A DNA stretch of 64,000 bases from Salipiger bermudensis HTCC2601 (GCF_000153725.1 NZ_DS022276.1:2326491-2390490), one strand, 5' to 3'. Numbered from the stretch's first letter, positions 45,326 through 54,367 are shown. Notes: generated by a model from the letters alone, not told the origin. Numbers and translations are program-made.

Positions 45326-45935
45326 TGAGCATGAGCGGCGCGTCGAAGCGCAGCGAGACTGTCTCGGCGCTGGTCTCGTTCGAGGTGCCCGCGCGCTGCG
45401 CCGGGGTGAAGTCGAGCCCGCCCAGCGGCCAGCGCAAGCCCGTGCTCTCGCCGTGCACCAGCCCCATCGGATAGAGCGAAAACCGCAGCCGGACCGGCAG
45501 CGTCAGGGTGATGTGCGGCGGCGCCAGCGCGATGGCGTCCTCCTCGCCCACGAGGATGCAGCGCCGATCCGCGCGCATGGTCAGAACCGTCAGCGCCGCG
45601 AGCTGATGATCGACGCGCGGACCCAGAAACCCGGTGCCGAAGACCAGCGGCGCCGCAATGTTGCGCAGGCACTTGTCGAAATCGGTGCTGTCCTGCTCGG
45701 CAATGTGATGCACGCGCTCCGCCGGGATCTGCGCCCGGTCGCTCTCGGACAGAGAATCGAGGTCGCCGATCACGGCGTCCGGCAGCGCACCTGCTCGCAG
45801 CAGGGTCGCCGCGCCACCGTCTGCGGCCACCCGCGTCTCGCACCGGGCCAGAAGCGGGGCGAGATGCGCTTCGGGGCTGTCTCCGCCGCCCACCAGAAGG
45901 ATCGGCTCGGCGCGTCTCAGGATGGGAGCATTCAT
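45240..45935 (-). CDS. Thiamine diphosphokinase
   Basis: This 231-residue enzyme transfers pyrophosphate from ATP to thiamine. Family motifs: TRVAADGGAATLLRAG, DAVIGDLDSLS, HHIAEQDSTDFDKCL and GTGFLGPRVDHQLAAL, all metal/nucleotide-binding segments of the TPK catalytic domain. The C-terminal beta-domain binds thiamine (LRWPLGGLDF, TSNETSAETVSLRF). No THI-box riboswitch is visible upstream. Confidence 0.92.
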   Translation of the reverse strand: MNAPILRRAEPILLVGGGDSPEAHLAPLLARCETRVAADGGAATLLRAGALPDAVIGDLDSLSESDRAQIPAERVHHIAEQDSTDFDKCLRNIAAPLVFGTGFLGPRVDHQLAALTVLTMRADRRCILVGEEDAIALAPPHITLTLPVRLRFSLYPMGLVHGESTGLRWPLGGLDFTPAQRAGTSNETSAETVSLRFDAPLMLIILPVSHLPELARALLSAPDGWPARARG

Positions 45936-46073
45936 GGCAAATTTACGGCTTTCAGTGACAGAGGTCACAATGGAGACACGAAATGATACGCTCGGGACCA
46001 AAGATTCGGTCGGCTTTCGTCTCGTATGACGTGGTAAACACATTGTTGCAAAGCGATTGAGAGTGAGCAGCAC

Positions 46074-48437
46074 ATGGTGAGTTCGAGCAAAATTCTTACG
46101 GTCTCCTACGGCACCTTCTCCTGTACTGCGGAGGGGTTCGAGGATCCGCTGGAGGTGGTGAAGGACGCCACCCACTTCTTCCGTGGTGTGGTCCGCGAAG
46201 ACCGCTTCTTCGGGGCCGAGCCGCCGCAGTTCGACCCCGAGCTCGCGGCCGAGTTGCTGCAATCCCAGATCAGCGCCGAGGCAGGGCAGGGCAAGCTGAC
46301 CCTGCGCAGCCCCTTCGCTGGTGCCGGGGCGTCCAGCGGCGCGATGAGCGCCGCGCTTTCCGCGGGCCGCGCGCCGGAGCGCTCCGCCGCAGACGAGGTG
46401 GGCGAGCTGCCCGCCGCTGCCGCTGAGACACCGGCCTCCACGCCCGAAACAACAGCGCCCGAAACAACAGCGCCCAAGACAACCGCGACCGAGGCTGTTG
46501 CCGAGATGGCGGCGGAGCCGGCCCCCGAGGAGCCGAAAGTTGCCGTCTCCTACCAGGGCGACGGCAGTGAGGACGATTTGGAAGAGGCCCGCCGGGCCGA
46601 GGACACCATCGCTTCGATCCTTGCCGACGAGGCCGGCGACGACAGCCTCGCGGGCGAGGCGGCCCTCTTCGGAGAGGCCGACGGTGGCGAGATCCCCGCC
46701 GCGCCGCAACCCGGCGTCGGGCTGAGCGATCCGGAAAGCGTGGCGGCCAAGCTGCGCCGCATCCGCGCTGTCGTGGCGCAGGGTGGTCCTGCGGATGCAG
46801 AGGCAGAGCCCGAGGCGGAAGAGGCCGAAGCCTCGGTCTCGGCGATGCTCGAGGCTCTGGAGCCCGCGCGCGATGAGACCCCGAGCTCGGTGCAGGCGCT
46901 GCGCGACAACCTGTTCACCGACACGCTCGCCAGTGCCGCGTTCGAGGATGGGTTCGAGGACGACGCCGAGGACGAGGATGACAGTGCGCTCTACGAGGCG
47001 CCGCCCGAGGCCGATGCAGAGACCGATGCAGAGACCGCCGAAGAGACCACGGTAGAATCGGAGGCACCGGCAGCCGAGCCCAAGATCACGCCTGCGCGTC
47101 CGCGCGCCCGCGTTGTGAAGGTCAAGCGGGCGGCGTTCGACGCTGCCGCGGGCAAGGGCCTGATCGAGGACATCGCCGAAGCCTCTGCTGCTCCGGCCGC
47201 TCCGGTCAGCAGCCTGAGCCCGGAAGACGAGGATGATCTGGCCCGCGAGCTCGCCGCCGTCCGCGCCGAGCTGCAGGACGACTTCGAAGACGGCTGGGAC
47301 GCAGAGGACGACCTCGAGGACGTCGCCGAGGCGCAGGATGATGACGCCGTGGCGGAAGATGTGGCCGCAGAGCTTGGCGGTGACACCGAGCTGGCTGCAG
47401 CCGTCGGCGCGGCGATGTTGAACGACGACAGCGACGACAGCTGGGAATATGACGACGAGTGGGACGACGAGGACGAGGACGCCACCGCCCGCGGTGCCGA
47501 GACCGCCGCCCCGCTGCGTCTCGAGACCTCCGACGCCGCACCGCAGGAGGACTGGGACGAGGACGGCGACAGCACGCTGGAGTTCGAGTTCTCTGACAGC
47601 TTCGAGGACGATGAAGATGCCGAGGACGACACTGACCTCGCCGCAGGGGGCGATGCGGACAGCGCGGCCGAGGCCGAGCGCGAGGAAGCTCAGCGCCGCG
47701 CCGCGCATGAGGAGGTCCGCAAGGCGGTGAAGATGTCGAGCCCGGCCCGTGCCATGCTCACCGAGCGCCGGGTCGAGGACAACGACGCCTCGCGCATCCT
47801 CGACGAGACCAACACCCAGCTCCAGGAGCCGGAAGGCAACCGCCGCCGCAGCGCCATCGCGCATCTGCGCGCCGCCGTGGCCGCGACCCGTGCCGACAAG
47901 CTTCTGGGACGCAAGCGCGATGCGGGCGAACAGGCCGAGCCCTATCGCGAGGATCTCGCCAACGTGGTCCGCCCGCGCCGCCCCGCAGCCCCCGCGGGCC
48001 ACACCGAGCGCCCGGCCGAGATCGCACGCCCGGCGCCGCTCAAGCTGGTGGCCGAGCAGCGCGTCGACTCCGAGACGCCGGCACCGCGTCCGCGTCGCGT
48101 GCGTCTCGCCGATATCGACGAGACGGCGGCGCTGAGCGCGGGCGAAGGGGATGACAGCTTTGCCGAATATGCCGAGAGCGTCGGCGCACGCGACCTGCCG
48201 GAGCTGCTCGAGGCGGCGGCGGCCTACATGTCCTTCGTCGAGCGCCGCGAACAGTTCTCGCGCCCGCAGCTGATGACCAAGGTGCGCCAGGTCGAGACCG
48301 AGGAATCGAGCCGCGAGGACCGGCTGCGCAGCTTTGGCCAGCTGCTGCGCGAAGGCAAGATCGAGAAGACCCGCGGCGGCCGCTTCACCGCCTCGGAGCG
48401 GATAAGCTTCAAGCCGGATGCGCGCGCCGCGAGCTGA
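46074..48437 (+). CDS. Large, very acidic conserved hypothetical protein
   Basis: The product is 787 residues with no signal peptide or membrane helix. Three parts can be seen: an N-terminal conserved block (~1–65, SSSKILTVSYGTFSCTAEGF then EDPLEVVKDATHFFRGVVRE); a long low-complexity middle (~90–580) full of Glu/Asp/Ala with runs such as DDEWDDEDEDAT; and a basic-to-mixed C-terminus (~600–787) with RPRRVRLADIDE, ELLEAAAAYMSFVERREQFS and LRSFGQLLREGKIEKTRGGR. The ordered ends joined by an acidic linker suggest a cytoplasmic scaffold or nucleic-acid-associated protein. It is divergent from thiamine kinase. I know no function. Confidence 0.8.
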   Translation: MVSSSKILTVSYGTFSCTAEGFEDPLEVVKDATHFFRGVVREDRFFGAEPPQFDPELAAELLQSQISAEAGQGKLTLRSPFAGAGASSGAMSAALSAGRAPERSAADEVGELPAAAAETPASTPETTAPETTAPKTTATEAVAEMAAEPAPEEPKVAVSYQGDGSEDDLEEARRAEDTIASILADEAGDDSLAGEAALFGEADGGEIPAAPQPGVGLSDPESVAAKLRRIRAVVAQGGPADAEAEPEAEEAEASVSAMLEALEPARDETPSSVQALRDNLFTDTLASAAFEDGFEDDAEDEDDSALYEAPPEADAETDAETAEETTVESEAPAAEPKITPARPRARVVKVKRAAFDAAAGKGLIEDIAEASAAPAAPVSSLSPEDEDDLARELAAVRAELQDDFEDGWDAEDDLEDVAEAQDDDAVAEDVAAELGGDTELAAAVGAAMLNDDSDDSWEYDDEWDDEDEDATARGAETAAPLRLETSDAAPQEDWDEDGDSTLEFEFSDSFEDDEDAEDDTDLAAGGDADSAAEAEREEAQRRAAHEEVRKAVKMSSPARAMLTERRVEDNDASRILDETNTQLQEPEGNRRRSAIAHLRAAVAATRADKLLGRKRDAGEQAEPYREDLANVVRPRRPAAPAGHTERPAEIARPAPLKLVAEQRVDSETPAPRPRRVRLADIDETAALSAGEGDDSFAEYAESVGARDLPELLEAAAAYMSFVERREQFSRPQLMTKVRQVETEESSREDRLRSFGQLLREGKIEKTRGGRFTASERISFKPDARAAS

Positions 48438-48533
48438 TCGATCCGGCCTCACATGAGACGACCGCAGCGGCGGGGGCCACGGCCCTCGCCGTTTGCGGTT
48501 TGTCAGGATGGATGTCGGGCGGTGGAGACGGGA

Positions 48534-48655
48534 AGGGGCTCTGCCCCCTCTTGGCGCTGTGCGCCAATTCACCCCCGAGGTATTTTGAAACCAGAGAAGG
48601 GTAGGGCGCTGCGCACCTGGCTTCTCTTCGTCAGAAATACTCCCGCCGGAGGCTG
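48534..48655. repeat. Dispersed intergenic repeat, copy R4 (full)
   Basis: AGGGGCTCTGCCCCCTCTTG, GCGCTGTGCGCC, AATTCACCCCCGAGGTATTT, TGAAACCAGAGAAG, a variable loop, then GGCTTCTCTTCGTCAGAAAT, ACTCCCGCCGGAGG. The first ~95 bases of the 419-bp gap (48438–48533) show nothing else. Confidence 0.85.
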
Positions 48656-48680
48656 GCCGGCCTGTTCCGCCAGTGCCGCG

Positions 48681-48752
48681 CCGGTCAAGAGCGTGGCCCT
48701 TGCCACAGGCGTGCAAGACCGTCCGACGGGCCAGGGCCGCGCTCTTGACCGG
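48681..48752. repeat. Long inverted repeat upstream of the rpsU terminator
   Basis: 20-bp arms (48681–48700 and 48733–48752; CCGGTCAAGAGCG… and its complement) match at 19 of 20 positions with a 32-nt loop. No T-run follows on the + strand; on the reverse strand it comes after the rpsU terminator. Confidence 0.8.
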
Positions 48753-48753
48753 C

Positions 48754-48792
48754 CAAAAAAGACAAACCCCCGAAAGGCAGGGCCCCGGGGGT
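48754..48792 (-). terminator. Terminator of rpsU
   Basis: On the reverse strand ACCCCCGG…CGGGGGT forms a stem with a ~12-nt loop, followed by TTGTC and a run of six T. It is 65 bp past the rpsU stop. Confidence 0.8.
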
Positions 48793-48856
48793 CGTCGAGT
48801 TCTTGTGTTGGAAGGTCAGCTGCCTGACCTGAGCCGGAAAACCCGGTGCGGATGCC

Positions 48857-49063
48857 TCAGAGGAGACCTTCGCGTTGGGCTTTCTTGCGCGCCAGCTTGC
48901 GGGCACGGCGGATGGCCTCGGCCTTCTCGCGCGCTTTCTTCTCGGACGGCTTCTCGAAATGCTGCTTGAGCTTCATTTCACGGAACACGCCTTCGCGCTG
49001 CAGCTTCTTCTTCAGGGCACGGAGCGCCTGATCGACATTGTTGTCGCGAACACTAACCTGCAT
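48857..49063 (-). CDS. rpsU: 30S ribosomal protein S21
   Basis: This 68-residue, strongly basic protein reads [20 protein letters not shown], then [20 protein letters not shown] and [12 protein letters not shown], the full S21 pattern of alphaproteobacteria. AAAGGTGGTG is the RBS. It is divergent from the COQ9-family gene, as in many relatives. Confidence 0.98.
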   Translation of the reverse strand: MQVSVRDNNVDQALRALKKKLQREGVFREMKLKQHFEKPSEKKAREKAEAIRRARKLARKKAQREGLL

Positions 49064-49116
49064 GTGGTTTTCACCACCTTTCTAAGTTTGAGTTGCAAGG
49101 AATTGCAGGAGGTGGC

Positions 49117-49145
49117 CGTATAGCAAGGCCGGGCTAAATTGTCTA
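49117..49145 (-). promoter_or_regulatory. Promoter of rpsU
   Basis: Reverse-strand TAGACA (49145–49140), exactly 17-bp spacer, TATACG (49122–49117); close to consensus TTGACA/TATAAT. The transcript would have a leader of about 45 nt. Confidence 0.6.
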
Positions 49146-49181
49146 GGGTCTAGAAACTCTATTGAGTCGAAGGAGAGGCCC

Positions 49182-49880
49182 ATGACGGACGATGCAGCCG
49201 GGCGCCTGCTGGATGCGGCGCTGAACCATGTAGCCTTCGATGGCTGGTCGGAGACAACGTTCCGCGCCGCGGTCGCCGATGCCGGGATGGATCCGGTGGT
49301 GGCGCGCGGCCTGTTCCCGCGCGGGGCGGTCGATCTCGCGGTGGCGTTCCACAAGCGTGGCGACGATGCCATGGTGGCAGCGCTGGCCGAGTTGGACAAG
49401 GCGTCTGACGGCGCGCCGCTGCGCTACCGGGACAAGGTCACCCGTGCGGTGCGCACCCGGCTCGAAGTGGTCAAGGACCGCGAGGCGGTGCGCCGCGGCA
49501 CCACGCTTTTTGCCCTGCCAATCTATGCCCCCGACGGGGCCAAGCTGATCTGGGGCACCTCCGACCGGATCTGGACCGTGCTCGGCGACACCGCGCGCGA
49601 TTTCAACTGGTACAGCAAGCGGGCGACGCTGAGCGGGGTCTATTCCTCGACGGTGCTCTACTGGCTGGGCGACGATTCGCTTGACCACCAGGCCACGTGG
49701 GAGTTCCTTGACCGTCGCATCGAGGACGTGATGCGCTTCGAGAAGACCAAGGCGAAGGTGCGCGAGAACCCGCTGCTGAAGCGTGTCTTCGCGGGCCCCG
49801 AGAAGGTGCTGGGCTCAATCCGGGCGCCGCGCGCCGTGCGGGAAAACGATCTGCCGGGCGGCTGGACCGCCCCGCGCTGA
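49182..49880 (+). CDS. COQ9-family ubiquinone biosynthesis protein
   Basis: The product is 232 residues. An N-terminal TetR-like three-helix part (LLDAALNHVAFDGWSETTFR) is followed by the COQ9 C-terminal domain with LFPRGAVDLAVAFHKRGDDA, RDFNWYSKRATLSGVYSSTV and WLGDDSLDHQATWEFLDRRI, the most conserved family blocks. COQ9 is a lipid-binding protein that presents ubiquinone precursors to hydroxylases. GAAGGAGAG is the RBS. Confidence 0.93.
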   Translation: MTDDAAGRLLDAALNHVAFDGWSETTFRAAVADAGMDPVVARGLFPRGAVDLAVAFHKRGDDAMVAALAELDKASDGAPLRYRDKVTRAVRTRLEVVKDREAVRRGTTLFALPIYAPDGAKLIWGTSDRIWTVLGDTARDFNWYSKRATLSGVYSSTVLYWLGDDSLDHQATWEFLDRRIEDVMRFEKTKAKVRENPLLKRVFAGPEKVLGSIRAPRAVRENDLPGGWTAPR

Positions 49881-49898
49881 CAGAACAGGGAAGACCGA

Positions 49899-50882
49899 AT
49901 GACTGACACGATGCGCGCCGTCGAGATTTCCGAGCCCGGCGGGCCGGAGGTGCTGCGCCCGACGACCCGGCCTGTGCCGCAACCGGGACATAGCGAGGTG
50001 GTCATCCAGGTAGCCTGGGCCGGGGTGAACCGGCCCGACGCCCTGCAGCGGGCGGGCCGCTACGCGCCGCCCGAGGGCGCCAGCGACCTGCCGGGTCTCG
50101 AGGCCTCGGGCATCGTGTCGGCGGTGGGGCCCGGGGTGACCTGGCCCGCGGTGGGCGACGCGGTCTGCGCGCTGCTGCCGGGCGGGGGGTATGCCGAATA
50201 CGTGGCCACACCGGCGGCGCATTGCCTTCCGGTGCCCGAGGGCATGGGCCTGCGCGAGGCGGCTTGCCTGCCCGAGACCTATTTCACCGTCTGGTCCAAC
50301 GTGTTCCAGCGCGGCGCGCTGAAGGCCGGGGAGCGCTTTCTCGTGCATGGCGGCTCATCGGGCATCGGCACGACGGCGATCCAGCTGGCGCATGTGATGG
50401 GCGCGCGGGTCTTCGCCACCGCCGGATCGGCGGAGAAATGTGCCGCCTGCCTGTCACTTGGGGCCGAGCGCGCGATCAACTACCGCGAGGAGGATTTCGT
50501 CGAGGTCCTGCGGGCCGAGGGCGGGGCGGATCTGATCCTCGACATGGTGGGGGGCGATTACATCCCGCGCAACGTCAAGACGCTGGCCGACGACGGCCGG
50601 TTGGTGCAGATCGCCTTCCTGCAAGCGCCAAAGGTCGAACTGAACTTCGTGCATCTGATGGTGCGGCGGCTGACCATCACCGGCTCGACCCTGCGCCCGC
50701 AGAGCGTCGAGGCGAAAGCGCGCATCGCCAGCTCGCTGCGCGAGCATGTCTGGCCGCTCCTCGATGCCGGGCGGATCGGTCCGGTGATGGATTCCGAGGT
50801 CCCGCTCGAGAAGGCCTCGGAGGCTCATGCGCGGATGGAGAGCTCTGCGCATGTGGGCAAGATCGTCCTGAAGGTCGCCTGA
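49899..50882 (+). CDS. NAD(P)H-quinone oxidoreductase, PIG3/zeta-crystallin type
   Basis: This 327-residue medium-chain dehydrogenase lacks catalytic zinc. GROES-like N-terminus (VVIQVAWAGVNRPDALQRAG) then a Rossmann domain with GGSSGIGTTAIQLAHVMGA. The PIG3-type block LREAACLPETYFTVWSNVFQ is present. It starts 18 bp after the COQ9-family stop, so the two are probably co-transcribed; a quinone-linked role fits. Confidence 0.9.
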   Translation: MTDTMRAVEISEPGGPEVLRPTTRPVPQPGHSEVVIQVAWAGVNRPDALQRAGRYAPPEGASDLPGLEASGIVSAVGPGVTWPAVGDAVCALLPGGGYAEYVATPAAHCLPVPEGMGLREAACLPETYFTVWSNVFQRGALKAGERFLVHGGSSGIGTTAIQLAHVMGARVFATAGSAEKCAACLSLGAERAINYREEDFVEVLRAEGGADLILDMVGGDYIPRNVKTLADDGRLVQIAFLQAPKVELNFVHLMVRRLTITGSTLRPQSVEAKARIASSLREHVWPLLDAGRIGPVMDSEVPLEKASEAHARMESSAHVGKIVLKVA

Positions 50883-50925
50883 GCGCTGCCCGGCGTGGGC
50901 GCGACCCCACGCCGGATGAGACGCG

Positions 50926-51780
50926 TCAGACCACCGCGCGACGGTAGAAATGCCAGCTGGCGTGGCCAAGCACCGGCAGCACCACGATGAACCCCAGCAG
51001 CAGCGGGATGGCCGCGAGCATCATCAGGATGCCCAGGGTGGCCCCCCAGCACAGCACCACCATCGGGTTGCTCTTCAGCACCCGGATCGAGGTGGCCACC
51101 GCCATCGGCGCCCCGACATGGCGGTCGATCACCAGCGGGAAGGACACCACCGACGTGGCCAGCGCGACCAGCGCAAACCCCGCGCCGACGCTGCAGCCGA
51201 GCAGGATCATCCACCAGCCGCCCGAGGTGCCGAAGAGCTGGTAGAGGAAGCCCGAGAAGGTCTCTGGCATCGCGGCGCCCATGGTCATGGCATGGATCTC
51301 GGCGGCGGTCAGCAGCCAGATGACGAAGAGTGCCGCGAGGTAGATCCCCATCACCAGGAGCGCGCCGAAGCCCGGCGAGCCCATCACCGCGACGGCGTGA
51401 CCCCAGTGCGGCACCTCGCCCATCTCGCGCCGCCGGCTCATCTCGTAGAGCCCGACCGCGGCGACGGGGCCGAGGATCGCGAAGCCCGCGACCAGCGGGA
51501 ACAGCATCGGCAGCAGCGCCATGTGCAGGCCGATGCCCATGAGGACGAGGCCGACCACCGGGTAGACCAGCACAAGCGCCATGACATCACTGCGGCAGGC
51601 CTTGAAATCTTCCCAGCCGTCCTTGAGCGCGGCGCTGATGTCGGAGAGGTCCATGTTGCGGACCTCGGGGGTTTCCGCCTGATCGCTGCCAAGCTCGCGG
51701 CTGCTCGCGGCGAGGTGATGGCCGGCATCGTTCAGGCGTTGTGCTGTCCAGGACAGCGGGTTTCCGATCGTGTGGGACAT
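50926..51780 (-). CDS. DUF2189 integral membrane protein
   Basis: The product is 284 residues. A polar N-terminus (~1–40) precedes MDLSDISAALKDGWEDFKAC and six transmembrane helices, with PLVAGFAILGPVAAVGLYEMSRRRE, FPLVIDRHVGAPMAVATSI and VLPVLGHASWHFYRRAV typical of DUF2189. GGAGGAG is 4–5 nt before ATG. Function unknown; relatives lie near cytochrome oxidase genes in some bacteria. Confidence 0.88.
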   Translation of the reverse strand: MSHTIGNPLSWTAQRLNDAGHHLAASSRELGSDQAETPEVRNMDLSDISAALKDGWEDFKACRSDVMALVLVYPVVGLVLMGIGLHMALLPMLFPLVAGFAILGPVAAVGLYEMSRRREMGEVPHWGHAVAVMGSPGFGALLVMGIYLAALFVIWLLTAAEIHAMTMGAAMPETFSGFLYQLFGTSGGWWMILLGCSVGAGFALVALATSVVSFPLVIDRHVGAPMAVATSIRVLKSNPMVVLCWGATLGILMMLAAIPLLLGFIVVLPVLGHASWHFYRRAVV

Positions 51781-51991
51781 GGGTCTCCTCCCTCTGGCAT
51801 GTGCAGCGCCAGGAGAGGTCCGGCCGGAAACGCGCGGGGCCGGACCTGCCGGCGCCATGTCTCGGCAGTGTACCATGGTTTGCGGCCATGGGCGTTCACA
51901 AGCGATTGTCGGTGCGGCTTTGGGGCCTTGTGCCCGGAGCCGCACCGACGCAGTCTCGGCGCCAAACGATGCGCGAACAGAGGAGGATCCC

Positions 51992-52978
51992 ATGGCGGGA
52001 ACGGCACGTACGGTCATCATCGAGGAACACGGCGGCCCCGAGGCGCTGAAGCTGGCGGACTGGCCGGTCGGCGAGCCGGGGCCGGGCGAGGTTCGCATCC
52101 GGCACAAGGCCTGCGGGCTGAACTTCATCGACTGCTACCAGCGCTCGGGGCTCTACCCGATGACGCTGCCGCATGCGCTCGGCATGGAGGCGTCCGGTGT
52201 GATCGACGCGGTGGGCGAGGGCGTCGCGCATCTCGAGGTCGGCGATCGCGCCGCCTATGCCGCAGCCCCGCCGGGCGCCTATTGCGAGGCGCGGGTGATG
52301 CCCGCGGCGCAGGTCTGCCGGCTGCCTGACGCGATCTCCTTCGAGGAGGGCGCCGCGATGATGCTGAAGGGGCTGACGGTGCAGTATCTCTTCCACCGCA
52401 CGACCCCGCTTCAGGCCGGCGACACGGTGCTGTTCCACGCTGCCGCGGGCGGTGTCGGGCTGATCGCCTGCCAGTGGGCCAAGTCCGAGGGCATCCGGCT
52501 GATCGGCACCGCCGGCTCGGACGAGAAATGCGCGCTGGCGATGGAGCACGGAGCGGATGCCTGCATCAACTACGCCACCGAGGACTGGGTCGCGAAGGTC
52601 CGTGAACTCACCGACGGAAAGGGTGTCGACGTGGTGATGGACTCGGTCGGCAAGGCGACCTTCGAGGGCTCGCTCGACTGCCTCAAGCCGCTGGGCATGA
52701 TGATCTCCTTCGGCAACGCCTCTGGTGCGGTCGACGCGTTCAACCTCGGCGTTCTGGCACAGAAGGGCTCGCTCAAGGTGACGCGCCCGACCCTGTTCAC
52801 CCATATCGCCGACCATGGCACCTGCCAGTCGATGGCCGGAATGCTGTTCGGCAAGGTCTCGTCGGGCGAGGTCAAGATCCGCATCGACCAGCGCTTCCCG
52901 CTCGAGGATGTCGCCGAGGCGCACCGGGTGCTGGAGGCGCGCCGCACCACCGGCCAGACCATCCTGACGCTGGAGTGA
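51992..52978 (+). CDS. Quinone oxidoreductase (zeta-crystallin family)
   Basis: The product is 328 residues with AGGAGGA before ATG. NADPH-binding HAAAGGVGLIACQWAKSEG, substrate-side LNFIDCYQRSGLYPMTLPHA and EEGAAMMLKGLTVQYLFHRT match the Qor family of E. coli and Thermus, which reduce quinones by one electron. It is the second enzyme of this superfamily within 3 kb; the two are not close copies (different substrate loops). Confidence 0.92.
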   Translation: MAGTARTVIIEEHGGPEALKLADWPVGEPGPGEVRIRHKACGLNFIDCYQRSGLYPMTLPHALGMEASGVIDAVGEGVAHLEVGDRAAYAAAPPGAYCEARVMPAAQVCRLPDAISFEEGAAMMLKGLTVQYLFHRTTPLQAGDTVLFHAAAGGVGLIACQWAKSEGIRLIGTAGSDEKCALAMEHGADACINYATEDWVAKVRELTDGKGVDVVMDSVGKATFEGSLDCLKPLGMMISFGNASGAVDAFNLGVLAQKGSLKVTRPTLFTHIADHGTCQSMAGMLFGKVSSGEVKIRIDQRFPLEDVAEAHRVLEARRTTGQTILTLE

Positions 52979-53047
52979 TCTAGAGGGGCGCCCCTTGCGG
53001 GGCGCGCAGGCCTTGCCCGGTCCCGTCTCCGCCGGGTCCGGGAGGTC

Positions 53048-53168
53048 AGGGGGCGCTGCCCCCTCTTGGCGCTGTGCGCCAATTCACCCCCGAGGTATTT
53101 GGAAACCAGAGAAGCCAGGAGCGCCGCGCCCCTGGCTTCTCTTCGTCAAAAATACTCCTGCCGGAGGC
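53048..53168. repeat. Dispersed intergenic repeat, copy R5 (full)
   Basis: AGGGGGCGCTGCCCCCTCTT, GGCGCTGTGCGCCAATTCAC, CCCCGAGGTATTTGG, AAACCAGAGAAGCCAGG, loop, CCTGGCTTCTCTTCG, TCAAAAATACTCCTGCCGGA. Inner arms AGAAGCCAGG/CCTGGCTTCT pair perfectly. It lies between two + strand genes. Confidence 0.9.
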
Positions 53169-53263
53169 GTCCGAGGCTGCCAGCCGTGCTGCCGCCTGTG
53201 GCCGGGTGGGCCGCAATCATGCAGAGACTCGTCGCCGGCGGAAAAAGGCGCTAAGCGGGCGGC

Positions 53264-54367
53264 ATGGACGAGACATTCGAGATCTTCCTGGCCTGTGCGC
53301 CGGGGCTGGAGGCGGCGCTGACGGCAGAGGCCAAGGCGGCGGGGTTCGGGCCGTTGCGGCCGGCGGCGGGCGGCGTGGCCTTCGATGGCGGCTGGCCCGA
53401 GGTGTGGCGCGCCAACCTGTGCCTGCGGGGCGCGGCGCGGGTGCTGGCGCGGATCGGCGGCTTTCCCGCGGTGCATTTGGCGCAGCTCGACAAGCGGGCG
53501 CGGAAATTTCCCTGGGGCGATGTGCTGCGGGCCGAGCAGCCGTTCAAGGTCGAGGCGGTGAGCCGCAAGTCCAAGATCTATCACGCGGGCGCCGCGAAGC
53601 AGCGGGTCGAGACCGCGATCACCGAGACGCTCGGCGCGCTGCCGGGCGATGACGGGGTGCGGCTTCTGGTACGCATCGAGGACAATCTCGTGACCTTCTC
53701 GGTCGACACCTCCGGGGCGCCGCTGCACCGGCGCGGCCACAAGGCGGCGGTGGGCAAGGCGCCGATGCGCGAGACGCTGGCGGCGCTGTTCCTGCGCCAA
53801 TGCGGTTATCGCGGCGAGGAACCGGTGCTCGACCCGATGTGTGGCTCGGGCACTTTCGTGCTGGAAGCCGCCGAGATCGCCGCCGGGCTGGCACCGGGGC
53901 GCACGCGCGGTTTCGATTTCGAGCGGCTCGCCGGGTTCGATGCCGAGGACTGGGCCGCGCTCAAGGCGGCGCAGGCGCCCGGCGAGACGGCCCTGCGCTT
54001 TCACGGCTTCGACCGCGATGCCGGCGCGGTGCGCTCGGCCACGGCCAATGCCGAGCGGGCAGGGGTTTCGGAGATCACCCGCTTCACCTGCCAGCCTGTC
54101 AGCGCGCTGGAGCCGCCCGAGGGGCCGCCGGGGCTGGTCATGGTGAACCCGCCCTATGGCGCGCGGATCGGCAAGCCGGGGCCGCTGCATGCGCTGCATC
54201 GCAGCCTAGGCGAGGTGCTGATGCAACGCTTCCGCGGCTGGCGGGTGGGCATCGTGACCTCCGAGCCGGGGCTGGCGCGCGAGACCGGGCTGCCGTTTCT
54301 GCCGCCGGGACCGCCGGTGGCGCATGGCTCGCTGAAGATCCGGCTCTACCGTACCGAGGCGCTCTGA
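53264..54367 (+). CDS. THUMP-domain rRNA methyltransferase (RlmL N-terminal/YcbY type)
   Basis: The product is 367 residues. N-terminal ferredoxin-like and THUMP domains (~1–160, LDKRARKFPWGDVLRAEQPF) then a Rossmann methyltransferase with SAM motif LDPMCGSGTFVLEAAEIAAG, and the catalytic NPPYGARIG that marks N2-guanine or N6-adenine methylation. It corresponds to the N-terminal half of E. coli RlmKL (m2G2445 of 23S rRNA), without the RlmK half. Target inferred from the family. Confidence 0.9.
   Translation: MDETFEIFLACAPGLEAALTAEAKAAGFGPLRPAAGGVAFDGGWPEVWRANLCLRGAARVLARIGGFPAVHLAQLDKRARKFPWGDVLRAEQPFKVEAVSRKSKIYHAGAAKQRVETAITETLGALPGDDGVRLLVRIEDNLVTFSVDTSGAPLHRRGHKAAVGKAPMRETLAALFLRQCGYRGEEPVLDPMCGSGTFVLEAAEIAAGLAPGRTRGFDFERLAGFDAEDWAALKAAQAPGETALRFHGFDRDAGAVRSATANAERAGVSEITRFTCQPVSALEPPEGPPGLVMVNPPYGARIGKPGPLHALHRSLGEVLMQRFRGWRVGIVTSEPGLARETGLPFLPPGPPVAHGSLKIRLYRTEAL

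Noticed and set aside
45240..48716. 1158-codon reverse frame across the acidic protein gene
   Set aside because: Only its 3' end (45935–45240) is real, the thiamine diphosphokinase. The rest is antisense to the + strand gene.
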